A DNA stretch of 64,000 bases from Mesostigma viride (Eukaryota; Streptophyta; Mesostigmatophyceae; Mesostigmatales; Mesostigmataceae): assembly GCA_009746045.1 (NCBI GenBank), contig RPFO01000667.1:2526317-2590316 (forward strand), in the 5' to 3' direction. Both the position numbers and the translations under genes were made by a program. The notes beneath the pieces are model-generated. The model was not told where the DNA came from, ran no database searches, and saw only the letters and a list, made by a program, of their open reading frames with translations. Below are positions 19,020 to 29,595 of this stretch, in pieces; within the stretch, counting starts at the first letter, position 1, and the number at the start of each line of letters is the position of its first letter.

Positions 19020-19884
19020 GTCTGGAGTCACTGGGCCCGCGGGGGTCGCCTGTCAGGGCTTGTGGCCGACGTAGATGGCCGCCCCCTTCCAGTACACCGG
19101 CTGCCCCGCCTTGGTCTGCCGGAGCTGGAGGTAGGTCGGCCCGATAGCTCCCGTCGCCGTTGTTGCTGCGCCAGGGTCAAGTCGTCGTCAAGGGTGAAGT
19201 GTCAGAGTATTCTCGAGCCGTAGCTTGCGGCGTCTGAGAAAGGAAATCTTGTCCGCCAGGTTCTTAAAGGTGAGAAGGAGCGGGGGCGCCCCTGCCTTAC
19301 CCCGCGCGCGGGGAAGGCGGTGGGCGACCAGCTCGATCTCACCAGTAAGGCCGCCCATGCGAGCAAGGATTTCTCTCTCAAACGCATGTGTATGCAAGCT
19401 TCTCAGAATTCTCACCTTCCTCCATGTCGAAGTTCTTGACGATGATGTTGAGGCTGCGCTTGGCGAGCTCGGCCTCCTCGCGGAGGTCAAGCGTCTGCCG
19501 CTGGAGCTGGGCTGCGACGGCGGAGGTGGTGGAGGTGGTGTGTTGTTTAAGCATGTCCGCCCAGGTCGTGATGGGAGGAGCATCGCCGGCCAGGCCAGCA
19601 GGGGCTGGCTTGGCGGCAATGTCCTTCACGCATGGGCGGTGAGGCCTGCGGTGTTCTGCAGGACCTCGATAGCGATGGCATTGTTATTAAGACGCTGGTC
19701 GATGTCGCGGAGCTGGGCGGTGATGGATTCGGTGGAGGCGGAGGGGGGGGGGGGGGGTGGAGGCGAGGACTGAGGGTGGCGGTGGCGGTGGGGATGGTGG
19801 GGAGCTCAGCAGCCAGCGTGCCTCCATGCATTGCCGCCACATCTGTGGCAAGGGGGGTCACGTGCTGCCTGCTCGAAAGCCTCC
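19020..19884 (-). pseudogene. LINE ORF1 C-terminal part (copy D)
   Basis: Reading from the TTAA site: EAFEQHVTPLATDVAA, a Ser/Thr-rich helical repeat region with DIDQRL, a coiled-coil-like stretch (LQRQTLDLREEAELAKR), then RLPRARGKAGAPPLLLTFK, which resembles the RNA-binding C-terminal domain of L1-type ORF1 proteins. The last block is the LTLAQQQ...ELWP region. Several frameshifts occur, including near a G12 run at about 19745. Role, if intact: nucleic-acid chaperone of the retrotransposon RNP. Confidence 0.65.
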
Positions 19885-19888
19885 TTAA

Positions 19889-21232
19889 CCCATAGTCCGG
19901 AAACTGGGCGATATATCGCCCAGTTTGACCCCCGGTGGCGCGGCGCTTAATTCCAGGAGCGCCGCGCCACCCGTGACGGATGTAAGTTGTCCGATGGGTC
20001 TGGGAACACTTTGGGACGAAGGTGATGCATAGGTTTGGGGGTAATATTCGCCATAGCCTGGTAATTACAACGTGTATTGAGACAGTATCACGTGACTTTG
20101 GCGGGAAATTTTCACTCGCGCGCGCGCGCAACTAGATATGGCTGCCAGCGTGCCGTTGTCATGGAAATTTGCGTCTCGCGGCTTGTAACTGTTCAGAATG
20201 TTGCTCAGAATGATGATGCGTGATTTTCGTAGGTCAGGGGTGGCCAGATGTATAGCATTGGGAAAATACAGGTAGGGAATTACTGATTTCTTGGTCGCCA
20301 GTACCAGATCAGTAATGGCACGTCATGTTTCGATTTTCTTCTTATGGCCGGGCAGGCTTCGCCAGCCCGAGCACCCAGTTTTGGTACTGGACATCCGCAG
20401 CAGCGTCCCTGTGAATTCGGATGCGTTTATAGGTCATCTTTGCACAGAACATCAACCTGGTAATCATGGTGGATGCATGCATTATCAGGCTATGGCGGCC
20501 TATGCCTGGAAAGCATTAGCCAGTGTGAGATATGAGGGTCCCGGCCAGCAGAACCCGGAAAGGTCGTGATCGAGCCAGGTACGGCAACGTGTTTGCATGT
20601 CGTTTGCACGGGAATCTGTCGTTTATGCATCCTTGTTTCACGAGTGTATCAGTGCCTCCTGCAGCAGGTTTCCATGCCTGCTGTATGAGTGCTATTAGCC
20701 CCAAATCTGCTCAGTTTGTGGTGTTTCTTTGGAGGATGCCATTCCGTTGGTGCTGGTTTAGCAACTTCTTTGTTTTCCAGCACTTTTGACAGTCCTATGT
20801 GGCTGTATACAATGCATAAGTGTGTGGCATTGCATGGATAGCTGCATACGCGCGCGTAACCCACACACGTAAGTGAGCGGATTATATAGGTCAGTTGGGC
20901 TATCCGTGCGGTCTGACCCAAGGAAAGCATGGTGGCACTATCTATTGACATTGTCCAACCCCAGAATAATTTTTTAGAACCCTCCCTGCAGGGGTAAACT
21001 ACTAAGGGGATTTCCCTTGCCTGAAAATGATCGTCTTTTGGCCAACTTTGACATTAAATATCTTGAAAACCACTTTATAAACTCATGATATTATTGCATA
21101 TTCTGAAAGCCCTTGAAGTGTAGATATTCCTAGCACCTTGGTTGGGGGTATTTGGAGTTGTGGTCTATGAGTTATGATTTTTTTCATTTTCAGGGGTCAA
21201 AAAATGCCAAAAACCCATTCCCGGACTATGGG
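19889..21232. mobile_element. Non-autonomous TTAA element with CCCATAGTCCGG ends
   Basis: Inverted ends CCCATAGTCCGG lie at 19889-19900 and 21221-21232, each bordered by TTAA (19885-19888 and 21233-21236). Removing the 1344 bp plus one TTAA rejoins the interrupted LINE ORF1 (GCGCCCTCC-TTAA-GGAGGC). The copy near 58550 shows this uninterrupted sequence (CTCCTTAAGGAAGC). A CCC start and a TTAA duplication are the piggyBac signature. No transposase ORF is visible. Confidence 0.85.
19901..19971. repeat. Subterminal palindrome and hairpin of the TTAA element
   Basis: 19901-19926 is a perfect 26-bp palindrome centred on GATATATC. A 14-bp inverted repeat follows, with arms 19934-19947 (GGTGGCGCGGCGCT) and 19958-19971. 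Possible transposase-binding or folding sites; function inferred. Confidence 0.6.
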
Positions 21233-21236
21233 TTAA

Positions 21237-21769
21237 GGAGGGCGCGGACGATGGGTTCTGTCGCAACGGTGGGGGGCGGGGGTGGGGGAGCCCACCAGAT
21301 CTCGGTGTCGGAGCGCCCGAGGAGGGAGCAGAGGGCTAAGTGTTGGAGCTTGGGGCGATTCATGCGGGCAATTCGTGGAAGATCCTCGACGGGGTCGGCA
21401 GGCAGGCCACCGGGCCAGCGGCCGCGGTTGTGGGAGCACAGGTGCGAGCACAGGTCCATAAGCGAGGCGTACGTGCCAAAAAACACGTTTTCCATGAATA
21501 CTCCTGGACCGCTGTTCCAGAAGCCATTTGCGTTGATGTCAAAGGCGAGCTCGTCCCAGTGCGGCTCGGCAGGGCGACTGCGCTTATGTAGGCTCAGGCG
21601 ATGCAGATGGCGAGGCCAGCCCGGGGGGCTGGGCGAGCACCAGTGCGCGACTAGTGTCACCGCTACCTGCCGGGCCTGATGGCGAAGCTGCAGCTGGAGC
21701 TGCAGACGTACGTATTTTCAGGGCTTCATTCGCCAGGCTGCGTTGCGTAGATGAGCGTTTGCTCGTCAT
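21237..21769 (-). pseudogene. LINE ORF1 N-terminal part (copy D)
   Basis: The protein starts MTSKRSSTQRSLANEALK, then a Ser/Ala/Pro-rich low-complexity leader. In the next frame comes a conserved block with the residues FGTYASLMDLCSHLCSH, which in copy E reads FGDYASLYDLCLHLHSI. The frame changes about 110 residues in. It ends at EPIVRALL, exactly at the TTAA insertion site, and the continuation EAFEQHVTP is at 19884. Confidence 0.65.
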
Positions 21770-21960
21770 ATATTGCGTAATAGCTTCGGAAAATTATGTC
21801 AGCATGTGCGTCGTAGAAAGACGCGTCGATTGTGATATTCACGGCTGAATTCGGTGCTCAAACGTGAAAGTTATGAGCTCCGCCGTCAGCCATGGCTACC
21901 TCGTGGCTCGTGGCAAATGTAGCTGTGCTTGTGGCAAATTTAGCTATGCTTGTGGCATAG

Positions 21961-23700
21961 GCATAGCATGGCTAAATTCTTATAGTGCAACATCCATGGG
22001 AGGTCCCAACATAGGCATGCAGGGCGTGCTAAATTCTGAAGGCATCATCCATGGGGGCCATTATGGGCGCACATGCGCGTGTGCCATGCACATGCTAGGC
22101 TAAGCCTGACTAATCTACACTACTGGTATATATTCCCTAGTCTGAGGTGGCAGGAGGGGCCTGCCAGGGCTTGTGGTCAACGTGGATGACCGCCCGGCCC
22201 TCCAGTATACCGGCTTCCCCCCTGCGCTCTGCCGGAGCTGAAGGTACTAAGGTCGGCCATAGCTCGCGTCGCTGTTGTTGCTGGGCCAGGGTCAAGTCGT
22301 CGTCCAGCGCCGGTGAAGCGAGTCCTCGAGAGCTTCTTGCGGCATCAGTTTAAGGAACGACAGCTTGTCCGCCATGTACTTAAAGGTGAGGAGCACGGGT
22401 GCCGGGCCAGCCTTACCCCGCGCGCCGGGGAGGCGGACAGCCGACATCCGCAGCTCACCAGTGAGTTGCATGGGGGCAAGAATGTCGCGCTTAAATGCCG
22501 CCCGTGAGAAGAGTCGTCGAGGTCTCACCTGCCGGCTGGTCGAAGTGCTTGACGATGACATTGTGGCTGCGCTGGGTGATGTCGGCCTCCTCGCGAAGGT
22601 CGAGCGCTTGTTGCTTCAGAGCTGTGCCGCGATGGTGGAGGTGGTGGAGGTGGTATGATGCTTAAGCAAGTCCGCCCAGGTGGAGGGAGCATCGCTGGCC
22701 GGGCCAGCAGATGCCGGCTGGCGCTGGGCAGCGATGTCCTTCACCGCCTGGGCGGTGAGGCCTGCGGTGTCATGCAAGCTCTCAAGGGCGGTGGCGGTGG
22801 CTTGGAGGCGCTGGTCGAGGTCGAGGAGCTGGGCCGTGATGTCGCCAGTGGAGGCGGAAATGGCACTGGATGTGGAGGCGACGGTGGTGGAAAGGTGAGG
22901 ATCGAAGCTCAGCAGCCAGCGTGCCGCCGAGTGCTGCCACATCGGTAGCAAGAGGGGTCACGTGCTGCTGAAAGGCTTCCGTAAGGATGGAACGGAGTGT
23001 GGGGGCGGAGATGGATGGAGCCCAGATCTCGCCATCAGAGCGCATGAGAAGGGAGTTGAGGATGGTGTGCTGGAGGTGAGGGCGGGTGCACCCGACTAGA
23101 ACGCTGGTGTTGTGCCACCAACTGCCGTCCGAGCATGCAGATGAGGCGGTCGATGCTGTGGAGATGGAGGCACAGGTCGTAAAGCGAGGCGTAGTCCCCG
23201 AAGAAGATGCAACGCAGGGCAGTTGCCGGGAACATGTTGGTCCAGTCGTGGTCGATCATCGACCTTGAAAGGTTCAGACCGAAAGCGCGGTTCTGAGGGG
23301 CGTGAAGACCCTCCTGGTTTGTCGGCCGCGGAGCGGGTGCGTTTAGGGTCAGGTGATGCCGATGGCGAGGCATTGAGCCCGGGAGGGTGCGGGGCGACCA
23401 CCAGTGCGCGACTAGTGTCACCGCTGCCTGCCGGACCTGAGGGCGAAGCTGCAGCCGGAGCTGCAGACGTATTTTCATGGCCGAGCGCATCCGCCAAACT
23501 GCGTTGCGTCGAGGAGCGTTTGCTCGTCATATATTGCGTAATAGCTTCGGAAAATTATATCAGCATGTGCGTCTTAGAAAGACGAAGCGATAGTGATGTT
23601 CACAGCTGAATTCGGTGCTCAAACGTGAAAGTTATGAGCTCCGCTGTCAGCCATGCATGGCTACCTCGTGGCTCGTGGCTCATGGCGGGCTATCTAGTTT
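21961..23700 (-). mobile_element. ORF1-only LINE copy E, nearly complete
   Basis: 5' UTR 23700-23531, ORF1 23530 to about 22140, then 3' UTR down to 21961, where it fuses directly to the 5' UTR of copy D without a tail. It is the best-preserved ORF1 in the window, though still frameshifted. No RT. Confidence 0.75.
22140..23530 (-). pseudogene. LINE ORF1 protein (copy E)
   Basis: The start MTSKRSSTQRSLADALGH at 23530 is conserved with copy D. A Pro/Ser leader with KRTR (about residue 65) comes first. The next frame carries NRAFGLNLSRSM and FGDYASLYDLCLHLHSIDRL. Then come ILTEAFQQHVTPLATDVAAL and the Ser/Thr-rich amphipathic region with LLDLDQRLQATATAL. After TWADLLKHHTTSTTST follow a coiled-coil remnant (QALDLREEADITQRSHN), the RNA-binding-like block (AVRLPGARGKAGPAPVLLTFKYMADKLSFLK) and the LTLAQQQ region. 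The expected intact length is about 460 residues. At least four frame changes occur. The architecture matches L1/Tx1-type ORF1 proteins; the subfamily is not certain. Confidence 0.65.
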
Positions 23701-24019
23701 CTAGTTATACAGGGTTGAAAACCATCAGGCTCCGGGAGAAGCCTTTTTAGTCTCCTGGGCTATCGGGGGTTTTAAGCATGCAATATACCCTGTCCATTCC
23801 ATCCATTCCAGCCCATGTTCCCCTCCTCCTGAGGACTTATGGTCACGTGACGCACATTCATACCCCCCCACCCATCATCATGGCCGAGCGTACAGTCATC
23901 TTGGATAGTCCGGATGACGCGAAGTTGCTATCTGCGACTCCAGACCTGGGCGAGTGAGTCGCGCCACTTGCCTTCAATGTGAAGTATCCGCGAAGAAAAG
24001 TTCCTCATCTGCTACTCTG
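23701..24019. other. Intergenic stretch with a short LINE 3'-end remnant
   Basis: 23785-23865 resembles the 3' end of the RTE-like LINE at 51 kb (CCATTCC repeats, CATGTTCCCCTCC, GAGGACTTATGGTCACGTGACG). Otherwise there is nothing recognisable. Confidence 0.4.
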
Positions 24020-24862
24020 TGGCATGCCTTCAGCAGACTGTGCACGTTCACGCACTTACTTCCTTACTTACAGAGTTCGGGCGCGCAAGCGCCGATTTGC
24101 CCGCAACGTGGGTAGGGAACCGGGGGTGCAGGTTGCCAACCGTTTCTGGCATGGCGGGGCGGAAACGGAGATCCGGCTGGCGGACATCATCTATGCAGAC
24201 GACACCACCCTCTTCGAGGACACTGGGCACGTGCAGACGTGGCTTAATAACTGCCTGGCTATCGAGGCCCGTGCAGTGGGGCTTGAGGTCAGCAAGAAGA
24301 CAGAGGCTCCATGGCGCTTGGGCTCACCCACCCACCGCCAGCCCTCTTTCTCCTTGACGGCTCTCGAGTCCTGTAATAATCGGGACCGTGTCAAGCTGCT
24401 GGGCAGCCTGCTTCCCAGCTGCGAGGCTGATGTGGACCACCGCGCGGCGCATCTCCCTCGCCTGGCACGCTTTACGCCAATACCGGGCCCTGTGGCGCAA
24501 GCCCCTGGGCAAGATCGAGAAACAGGACCTGTTTAAGGTCCTCGTCCTTCCTGTTCTTACGTATGGGGCCGAGACGTGGACCCTCACCGCCGACCTGGCC
24601 CGCAAGCTGGACGGCGCGGTCACCAACATGCTGCGATCCATTTTCAGAGTAGGATATGCTGCTCATGTCCGCAATGAGGACCTGTACCTTGGCATGCCAT
24701 ATATCACCAGCACCATTAAGCAGCGGCGCCTGCAGCTAGTAGGGCACCTAGGTCGCACCAACCAGGTAGACACCTCACGTGCCCCCCCCGCGGGACTGCG
24801 CCCAGCTCAGCCTGGCCGGCACCTCCTGACGTGGGCCGGGCCCAGTGATGCTAGACGCCGCA
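24020..24862 (+). pseudogene. RTE-like LINE reverse transcriptase fragment
   Basis: The catalytic RT box is in LADIIYADDTTLFEDT, followed by LEVSKKTEA and, after a frame change, FKVLVLPVLTYGAETWTL, a hallmark of RTE-type ORF2 proteins just after the palm. Then come RKLDGAVTNMLRSIFRVGY and the basic RRLQLVGHLGRTNQVDTS region. The 5' part (endonuclease, fingers) is missing. At 24862 the sequence leaves the family represented at 37215 and continues as the 3' end of another subfamily. Confidence 0.75.
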
Positions 24863-24988
24863 ATAGCTTCCACGGCTCCGCCCACCTCCACCCATCCAGC
24901 AAGGAATATGTGCTACATGATCTCCCAACGGAGTCATATTATAATTTAATTTAATTTCATTTCATTTCATTTCATTTCATTTCATTTT
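24863..24988 (+). mobile_element. LINE 3' end with AATTT/TTTCA tail
   Basis: CTCCACCCATCCAGCAAGG, then ATATGTGCTACATGATCTCCC and AACGGAGTCAT, followed by a variable microsatellite tail (24944-24988). The same end is at 27740-27810 and, inverted, at 35290-35390. Confidence 0.65.
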
Positions 24989-24992
24989 TTAA

Positions 24993-26885
24993 GGGGACTC
25001 GGCGCGGCGAATATTTTCCGCGCCAAAAAAATTCCGCGGTACCCTCCGTACCGTGAAAAGTGGGTGCACGGTGCGCGCACCCCTTGCGGAAGTGGCCATA
25101 GCGACTGCTTTTAGACGAAGCGTGACAAATCTGGCTCGCGGAAAGCAAAAAAAATGCTCGATTCTTGGAGAAAATTAGTTACTGATTCTAATTTATGGTG
25201 AGATAGTTGCGATCTATAATGTCGCGGGCTCTTTTTCTTTACCATCGGCAGGGGGGGTCCGGCCTGAATTTCTGTCGGGATGAATAAAGTATAATGGATG
25301 CCTGCAGGTGTGATTGTCGATTGTTGCCAGTTTTGATGGTCCTAATGGAAGCTAGTTTAATGATGTTTCTAAAGCCGTAAAAATTCCCGCTGCTATCTTT
25401 ACCTTTCCCGTCATTTTGCGGTAAGATAACATTAGGCCTGCGCGATGCGCGCCCGACCTCTCCATGAAAGGGTGGCCTTTCTTGTGCGCCTGGGCACGAA
25501 TAAATGCCCGTTATGGTACGTTCTTGTATTAAACGTCCTAAGATAGCGCTTTCCTGCTTTCTTAGCTCGTTGAGCGTAAGCTTTTTGCCTTCTTTCCGGC
25601 CAGATGCAGCCATGAAGTTGCGGGTCCTGGCGCTGCATCGCTGGATTCCTGGATGTTTTTTAGCAAGTTCGTCTGTGACGTGGCTGGCTTGCTGCAGCGC
25701 GTGGCCCACAACCTGTCGGGAAGGTGTAATGCTTTTATTTCCATGCTTCTCTGAAATTTCTTTTGCTTTATAGACAGTTGTGTTCGAGGAAATTCACGCG
25801 GTCTTCCTAAGCAGCGGCATCATTTTCCCCAGACACTGACGAGCTGGCACCTGTCTCCTAAAGAAAGTGGCTCGTGCTTGTTAGAAAGGAGGCAGTGTGC
25901 ATTTTGCGGGACACAATGCTTTGGTGGCACATGCGTCAGGTAGGTTGTTCCAATGGTCTCTTCACCTTTCCCACTGAGTAAATGATAGCCTTTGTGATGC
26001 TAACCAGAGCAGCTAGCCACAGGTTGGCTGGATAAAAAGTCAGCTTATTTTCTCTTTATATACTGCGTGTGTGGTCCTCCACATGTCCGGCTTGTTGGGC
26101 ATTTTGGAAGAGCGTTGTTGGGTGGAACAACTTGGTTGTTGGCACAAAATCACACATTATTAGCCTGAGATAGGCATGACATATGCTGCTCAGGCGTGTC
26201 GTCCTACCAGCCTTGTTGAGGGTAGACTCACAAGGCTGGCTGTGCCGATGGAGGGGTGGGGCGTATGACGCTCCGGACATCCTCCTCACACTCCGTGATC
26301 AAAGTGGGCATGTTTTTGGGTGTCTAGGGTAGGAAAACAGATGTCATTTTGGCTCAGCACTAGCTCAATTCTCTTTTAGCGTCTACCCAGGTGGCATCAC
26401 AGGAAAATCAATAACTTGAGCTACGCTTGTCAGAATGAGCTCAAACTTTGGGGTTGTGTGTCCCCCCACTCAGTGGAATATAAAATGTATGGATGACCCA
26501 ATCTGATGTGGTAATGATTTGATTTATTTTTTTTGGCTCAAAAAAGTACCCATTTTGCGGGAAAATTAATAACTCAAACAAATGTGACCATTTTGGCCAT
26601 GTAAATAGCCCAGCTTTTAAAAAAGTGGGGGAACTTTGCAGAAATGTATCGGCAGGTCATTTGGATAAGTGGTTTGTCTTGGGCAAAATATCTCATAAAT
26701 AGCGTCTTTTTCTATTTTTAGCTCGCCACCGGTGCGTGGTTGGGCGTAGTACCCCCAACAAGTGGTGGCATGAATGTCCAAACATCATATTTATGGTACT
26801 CAATCATCACTAGATGGTTCCCGAGTGCATTGGAACTAATATTCATTAAAGTCAGTTTTTCAGGCTTTTGGACGTGCGAGTCCCC
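24993..26885. mobile_element. TTAA-flanked DNA element with GGGGACTCG ends
   Basis: GGGGACTCG at 24993-25001 and its inverse CGAGTCCCC at 26877-26885 are each bordered by TTAA (24989-24992, 26886-26889). The element (1893 bp) sits in a LINE tail. TTAA with G-rich ends recalls Kolobok-type elements more than CCC-type piggyBac. Apart from the frame at 25239-25709 it carries no plausible ORF; 25710-26885 is AT-rich with nothing recognised. Confidence 0.65.
25239..25709 (-). CDS. Unrecognised ORF inside the GGGGACTCG element
   Basis: A 156-codon frame rich in Lys/Arg (GRKEGKKLTLNELRKQESAIL; RLIQERTITGIYSC). It is open for 471 bases in an AT-rich region, more than expected by chance, and codes one plausible helical segment. 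It matches no family I know. It could be a remnant of the element's transposase or an accidental frame. Confidence 0.3.
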   Translation of the reverse strand: MGHALQQASHVTDELAKKHPGIQRCSARTRNFMAASGRKEGKKLTLNELRKQESAILGRLIQERTITGIYSCPGAQERPPFHGEVGRASRRPNVILPQNDGKGKDSSGNFYGFRNIIKLASIRTIKTGNNRQSHLQASIILYSSRQKFRPDPPCRW

Positions 26886-26889
26886 TTAA

Positions 26890-27345
26890 ATATGCTTTTG
26901 GTTCCCGCCGCACATTTGAAAGTGCTGTCCTCCGGATTGTCGCCTTGGCACCGTGTGCAGTTCTTGGACGTTTGGAAACGTGGCATGGCTAACGTAATGA
27001 CTTACTAGCTAGACCTTTTCAGTGGTTTTCCATTTGCGGGTATTTTCTCGTAAATGGTGGGAGAGCGATCGCAGCAATGGTGCTCACCACGAGACACTCC
27101 CGGCCAGTTAGGCTCGAAACACACGCCCAGATCAAGCTCAAGCTGTTTCCGGCCCCACCGTCTAGGTCATCTAGTCGCTCTATACACGTAAGCCAGCCAT
27201 AATAATTTCAATGCACAAGGCTACACATTTCCATCTCCATTCATATTCATCATCCTGAACGACTCGAAAACGCGGACAAGATACTGTTTAACGGCAGGCT
27301 CGAGCTACCATCGGTCCGGATTCTCCCGATTTCTGGCCTGCGCTG
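26890..27345. other. Stretch without recognised features
   Basis: No ORF, repeat or element end could be supported here. Confidence 0.4.
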
Positions 27346-27349
27346 GTTG

Positions 27350-27812
27350 CCTCGTTGGTATGCTAGTCAACGAGCAGCCAGCCCTTGGTCTGGCCGGCCC
27401 CCAGCGGCTTGGCCAACCAGGGCGGCACATCCTGACCTGGCCTGGCCCCAAGAACATTCCTAGAAAGCTGGGTAAACCTGCCATGAACTACATCCAGATG
27501 TTGCTGGCCGACCTAGTGGTCCCAGCTCAGTTTGAACACCGCATTCACTCCCTCTCTCTTGCTTGGACTGCTATGCAGAACAAGACGAGGTGGCAGAAGA
27601 TTGTCCAGGCCCACACGCCAGCCCCTGTGGGCAAGCCCCCCCCCCCCAACTGAAGGGGCGCTTTGCTGAGTAGCGTAGTTAGGATTTTCTAGATTAGATA
27701 GCTGCGAGTTACTGAGTTAGCTTAGTTCGATTCCGCGGCTTCGCCCACCTCCACCCATCCAGCAAGGAATATGTGCTACATAATCTCCCAACGGAGTCAT
27801 GTTATAATTTTA
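27350..27812 (+). pseudogene. RTE-like LINE ORF2 C-terminus and 3' end
   Basis: Codes GRHILTWPGPKNIPRKLGK, then a Leu-rich block ending in NKTRWQKIVQAHTPAPVGKP; the stop follows a C9 run. 70% or more of these residues recur in the minus-strand copy at 35414-35785. The 3' end (CTCCCAACGGAGTCATG) is at 27786-27802. 5'-truncated. Confidence 0.7.
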
Positions 27813-28082
27813 CAGGGTTGCGGGCGCCGCGGCCCGAGTCACTATGATTGCCAAATTGGGTCACACGCGGTGCCCCCACCCCGGGCCGTCGACTTGGGGT
27901 TGGTATCAAGGAGACAACCAGCGCAGGCCAGAAATTATTGGTATCCTTCATAACTACCAGTGCCACCTATCTCTACAAGCCATCTGCCTCCAGATTACGG
28001 ACTTGAAGCCTGGAGGCTGCCCGGGCGGTGGGCATAATAATCCTGTTCCTCCTCGATCGGGTAGCACATGTCCATGCCCAGC

Positions 28083-28269
28083 CTATGATGGATAGTCCAG
28101 TGCATGGCGACCTTGCTGCGCACGGCCAGCCCTGGGCTCGCCACGTGAGGACAAAGCGGCCTCATGAATGGTTGTGCGGGCTTGGTGCCATGCAGCGAGT
28201 CTATCTGATGTGTCTACCTGATCTGTGCGGGCCAGGTGCCCGGCTATGCCAAGGCGCCTGTGCCTAAGA
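28083..28269 (-). pseudogene. RTE-like LINE fragment, 3' side of a hAT-like insertion
   Basis: Reads HRRLGIAGHLARTDQVDTS on the minus strand, equivalent to 50690-50760 of the better copy. It stops at the 8-bp duplication GCCTAAGA, and its 5' continuation is at 30015-30390. Confidence 0.6.
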
Positions 28270-28509
28270 CAGCGTTTCGATTGGGTTAACCGGTAAAGGT
28301 TTTTGCAGTCCGCCACGTGTGGCGTTTTGAACTTTGTATACTGGTGTCGCTCGGCCATGTGTGGCGTTTTGACCACTAGCAGTAAGATTGGTTTCGCCAC
28401 GGCCACGCATCATTGGCGGGTTCAGCTAGTGGCGGGCGCCCGTATTTAGCGTACTATGTGTCAGCTTCCGCCAGAGGGACGGCGCGGCGCTGGTCGGGTT
28501 GTCAGTTGC

Positions 28510-29595
28510 CGGCGGAGCCCATTTTCGGAAGAACCAAATTGGTTCGAAGTTCGAAGATTAGGGGCGAAGCCAACTTATTGGTCAGCCCTGGGTCAGCGTG
28601 TGAAGAGGAGGGGACGCAATTTGCCAATTTCCATTGGCGTCTACATTGGACGATATAGATCTTACCGCAAAACTCCTGACTCTGCGGCCAAGATGGTACA
28701 ACAAAAACAGGATTATTAGCAGGATTTAGGGGAAAGCGCACGTCAAACCCATCCATCCATCCACCCATTCATCCATCCCGGCAGAATCCGGCATCCATCC
28801 ATCCATCCAAAAAGTTTGCGCATCTTCGCAAGCATAAGTCCTGGCGAAGCGTGCGGTGAGCTTGCGGAGAGCTGGTGACTGCCCCAAGTCCTGGCGAAGC
28901 GTGCGATGAATTAATGTGCACAGAGTCAAGGACTAAGGCCCTTTCCACATTCGTCAGTTCCGGGGAGTTAGGGTCCTGATTCAGTCGGTTCCGGAACTAG
29001 TACTAGAGGTTTCCACATTTGACCGTCCAATTAGAAATTTAATTGGATACGACCGCTAATTCGACCGGAACTGGGGTGGAACTCCTGGAACTCGAAAAAA
29101 GCAGTTCCGGCCAGTTCAAGTCAGACTTAGGGTCAAGAAAGGTAGGTCGAGTTGTTGAAACCGGCGGGGAAAGCGCCAGGACGGTACGGATCGGATCTGG
29201 TTGTGGAAAGGAGGTCCCGATCAATTCACCGCTAATTATTGTTATTCGCCGCGCCGAATTAGACCTCGAGCCTGGAACTGCGGTCCGGACCAATCCGAGT
29301 CCTCCTAATTCGCGCGTATTCGTCACCATATGTGGAAAGGCTCTAAGAGTTTCATGAATCATTGCCAAGAAGATCCTGTTTTTGTCAGTCGTACCATCTT
29401 GGCCGCAAAGTCAGGAGTTTTGCGCAAAGATCCATCGTCCTATAATAAGTAGGTGCCAATGGAAATCGTTCAGGTGTGCCCGCACTCCACGCACCTCTCC
29501 AATAATTGGCTTCGCCCTTTCTTCGAACCTTAGTTAATTGTTCCGAAAATGGGCTCCGCCGACGAAAGTTTTCACCTGAAAGTTACAACGCACGT
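28510..29595. repeat. Inverted-repeat arms inside the hAT-like element
   Basis: About 28510-28720 (CGGCGGAGCCCATTTTCGGA, CAAAACTCCTGACT and so on) recurs inverted at about 29365-29595, with small indels. Together with the nested element between the arms this gives the element a foldback structure. Confidence 0.7.
28937..29342. mobile_element. Candidate nested MITE (CTAA duplication)
   Basis: GGCCCTTTCCACAT at 28937 and the inverse of AGCCTTTCCACAT ending at 29342 are bordered by CTAA on both sides. The core TAA duplication and G-rich start would suit a PIF/Harbinger-type MITE, but the ends differ by a substitution and an indel. No ORF. Confidence 0.45.

Larger units (their letters stand above)
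18605..21960 (-). mobile_element. ORF1-only LINE copy D, split by a TTAA/CCC element
   Basis: From 5' to 3' on the minus strand: 5' UTR (21960-21770), ORF1 start MTSKRSSTQRSL at 21769, ORF1 first part to 21237, DNA-element insertion 21232-19889, ORF1 second part 19884 to about 19020, then 3' UTR to 18605. No RT sequence is present. The ORF1 has several frame changes and is inactive. Confidence 0.75.
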
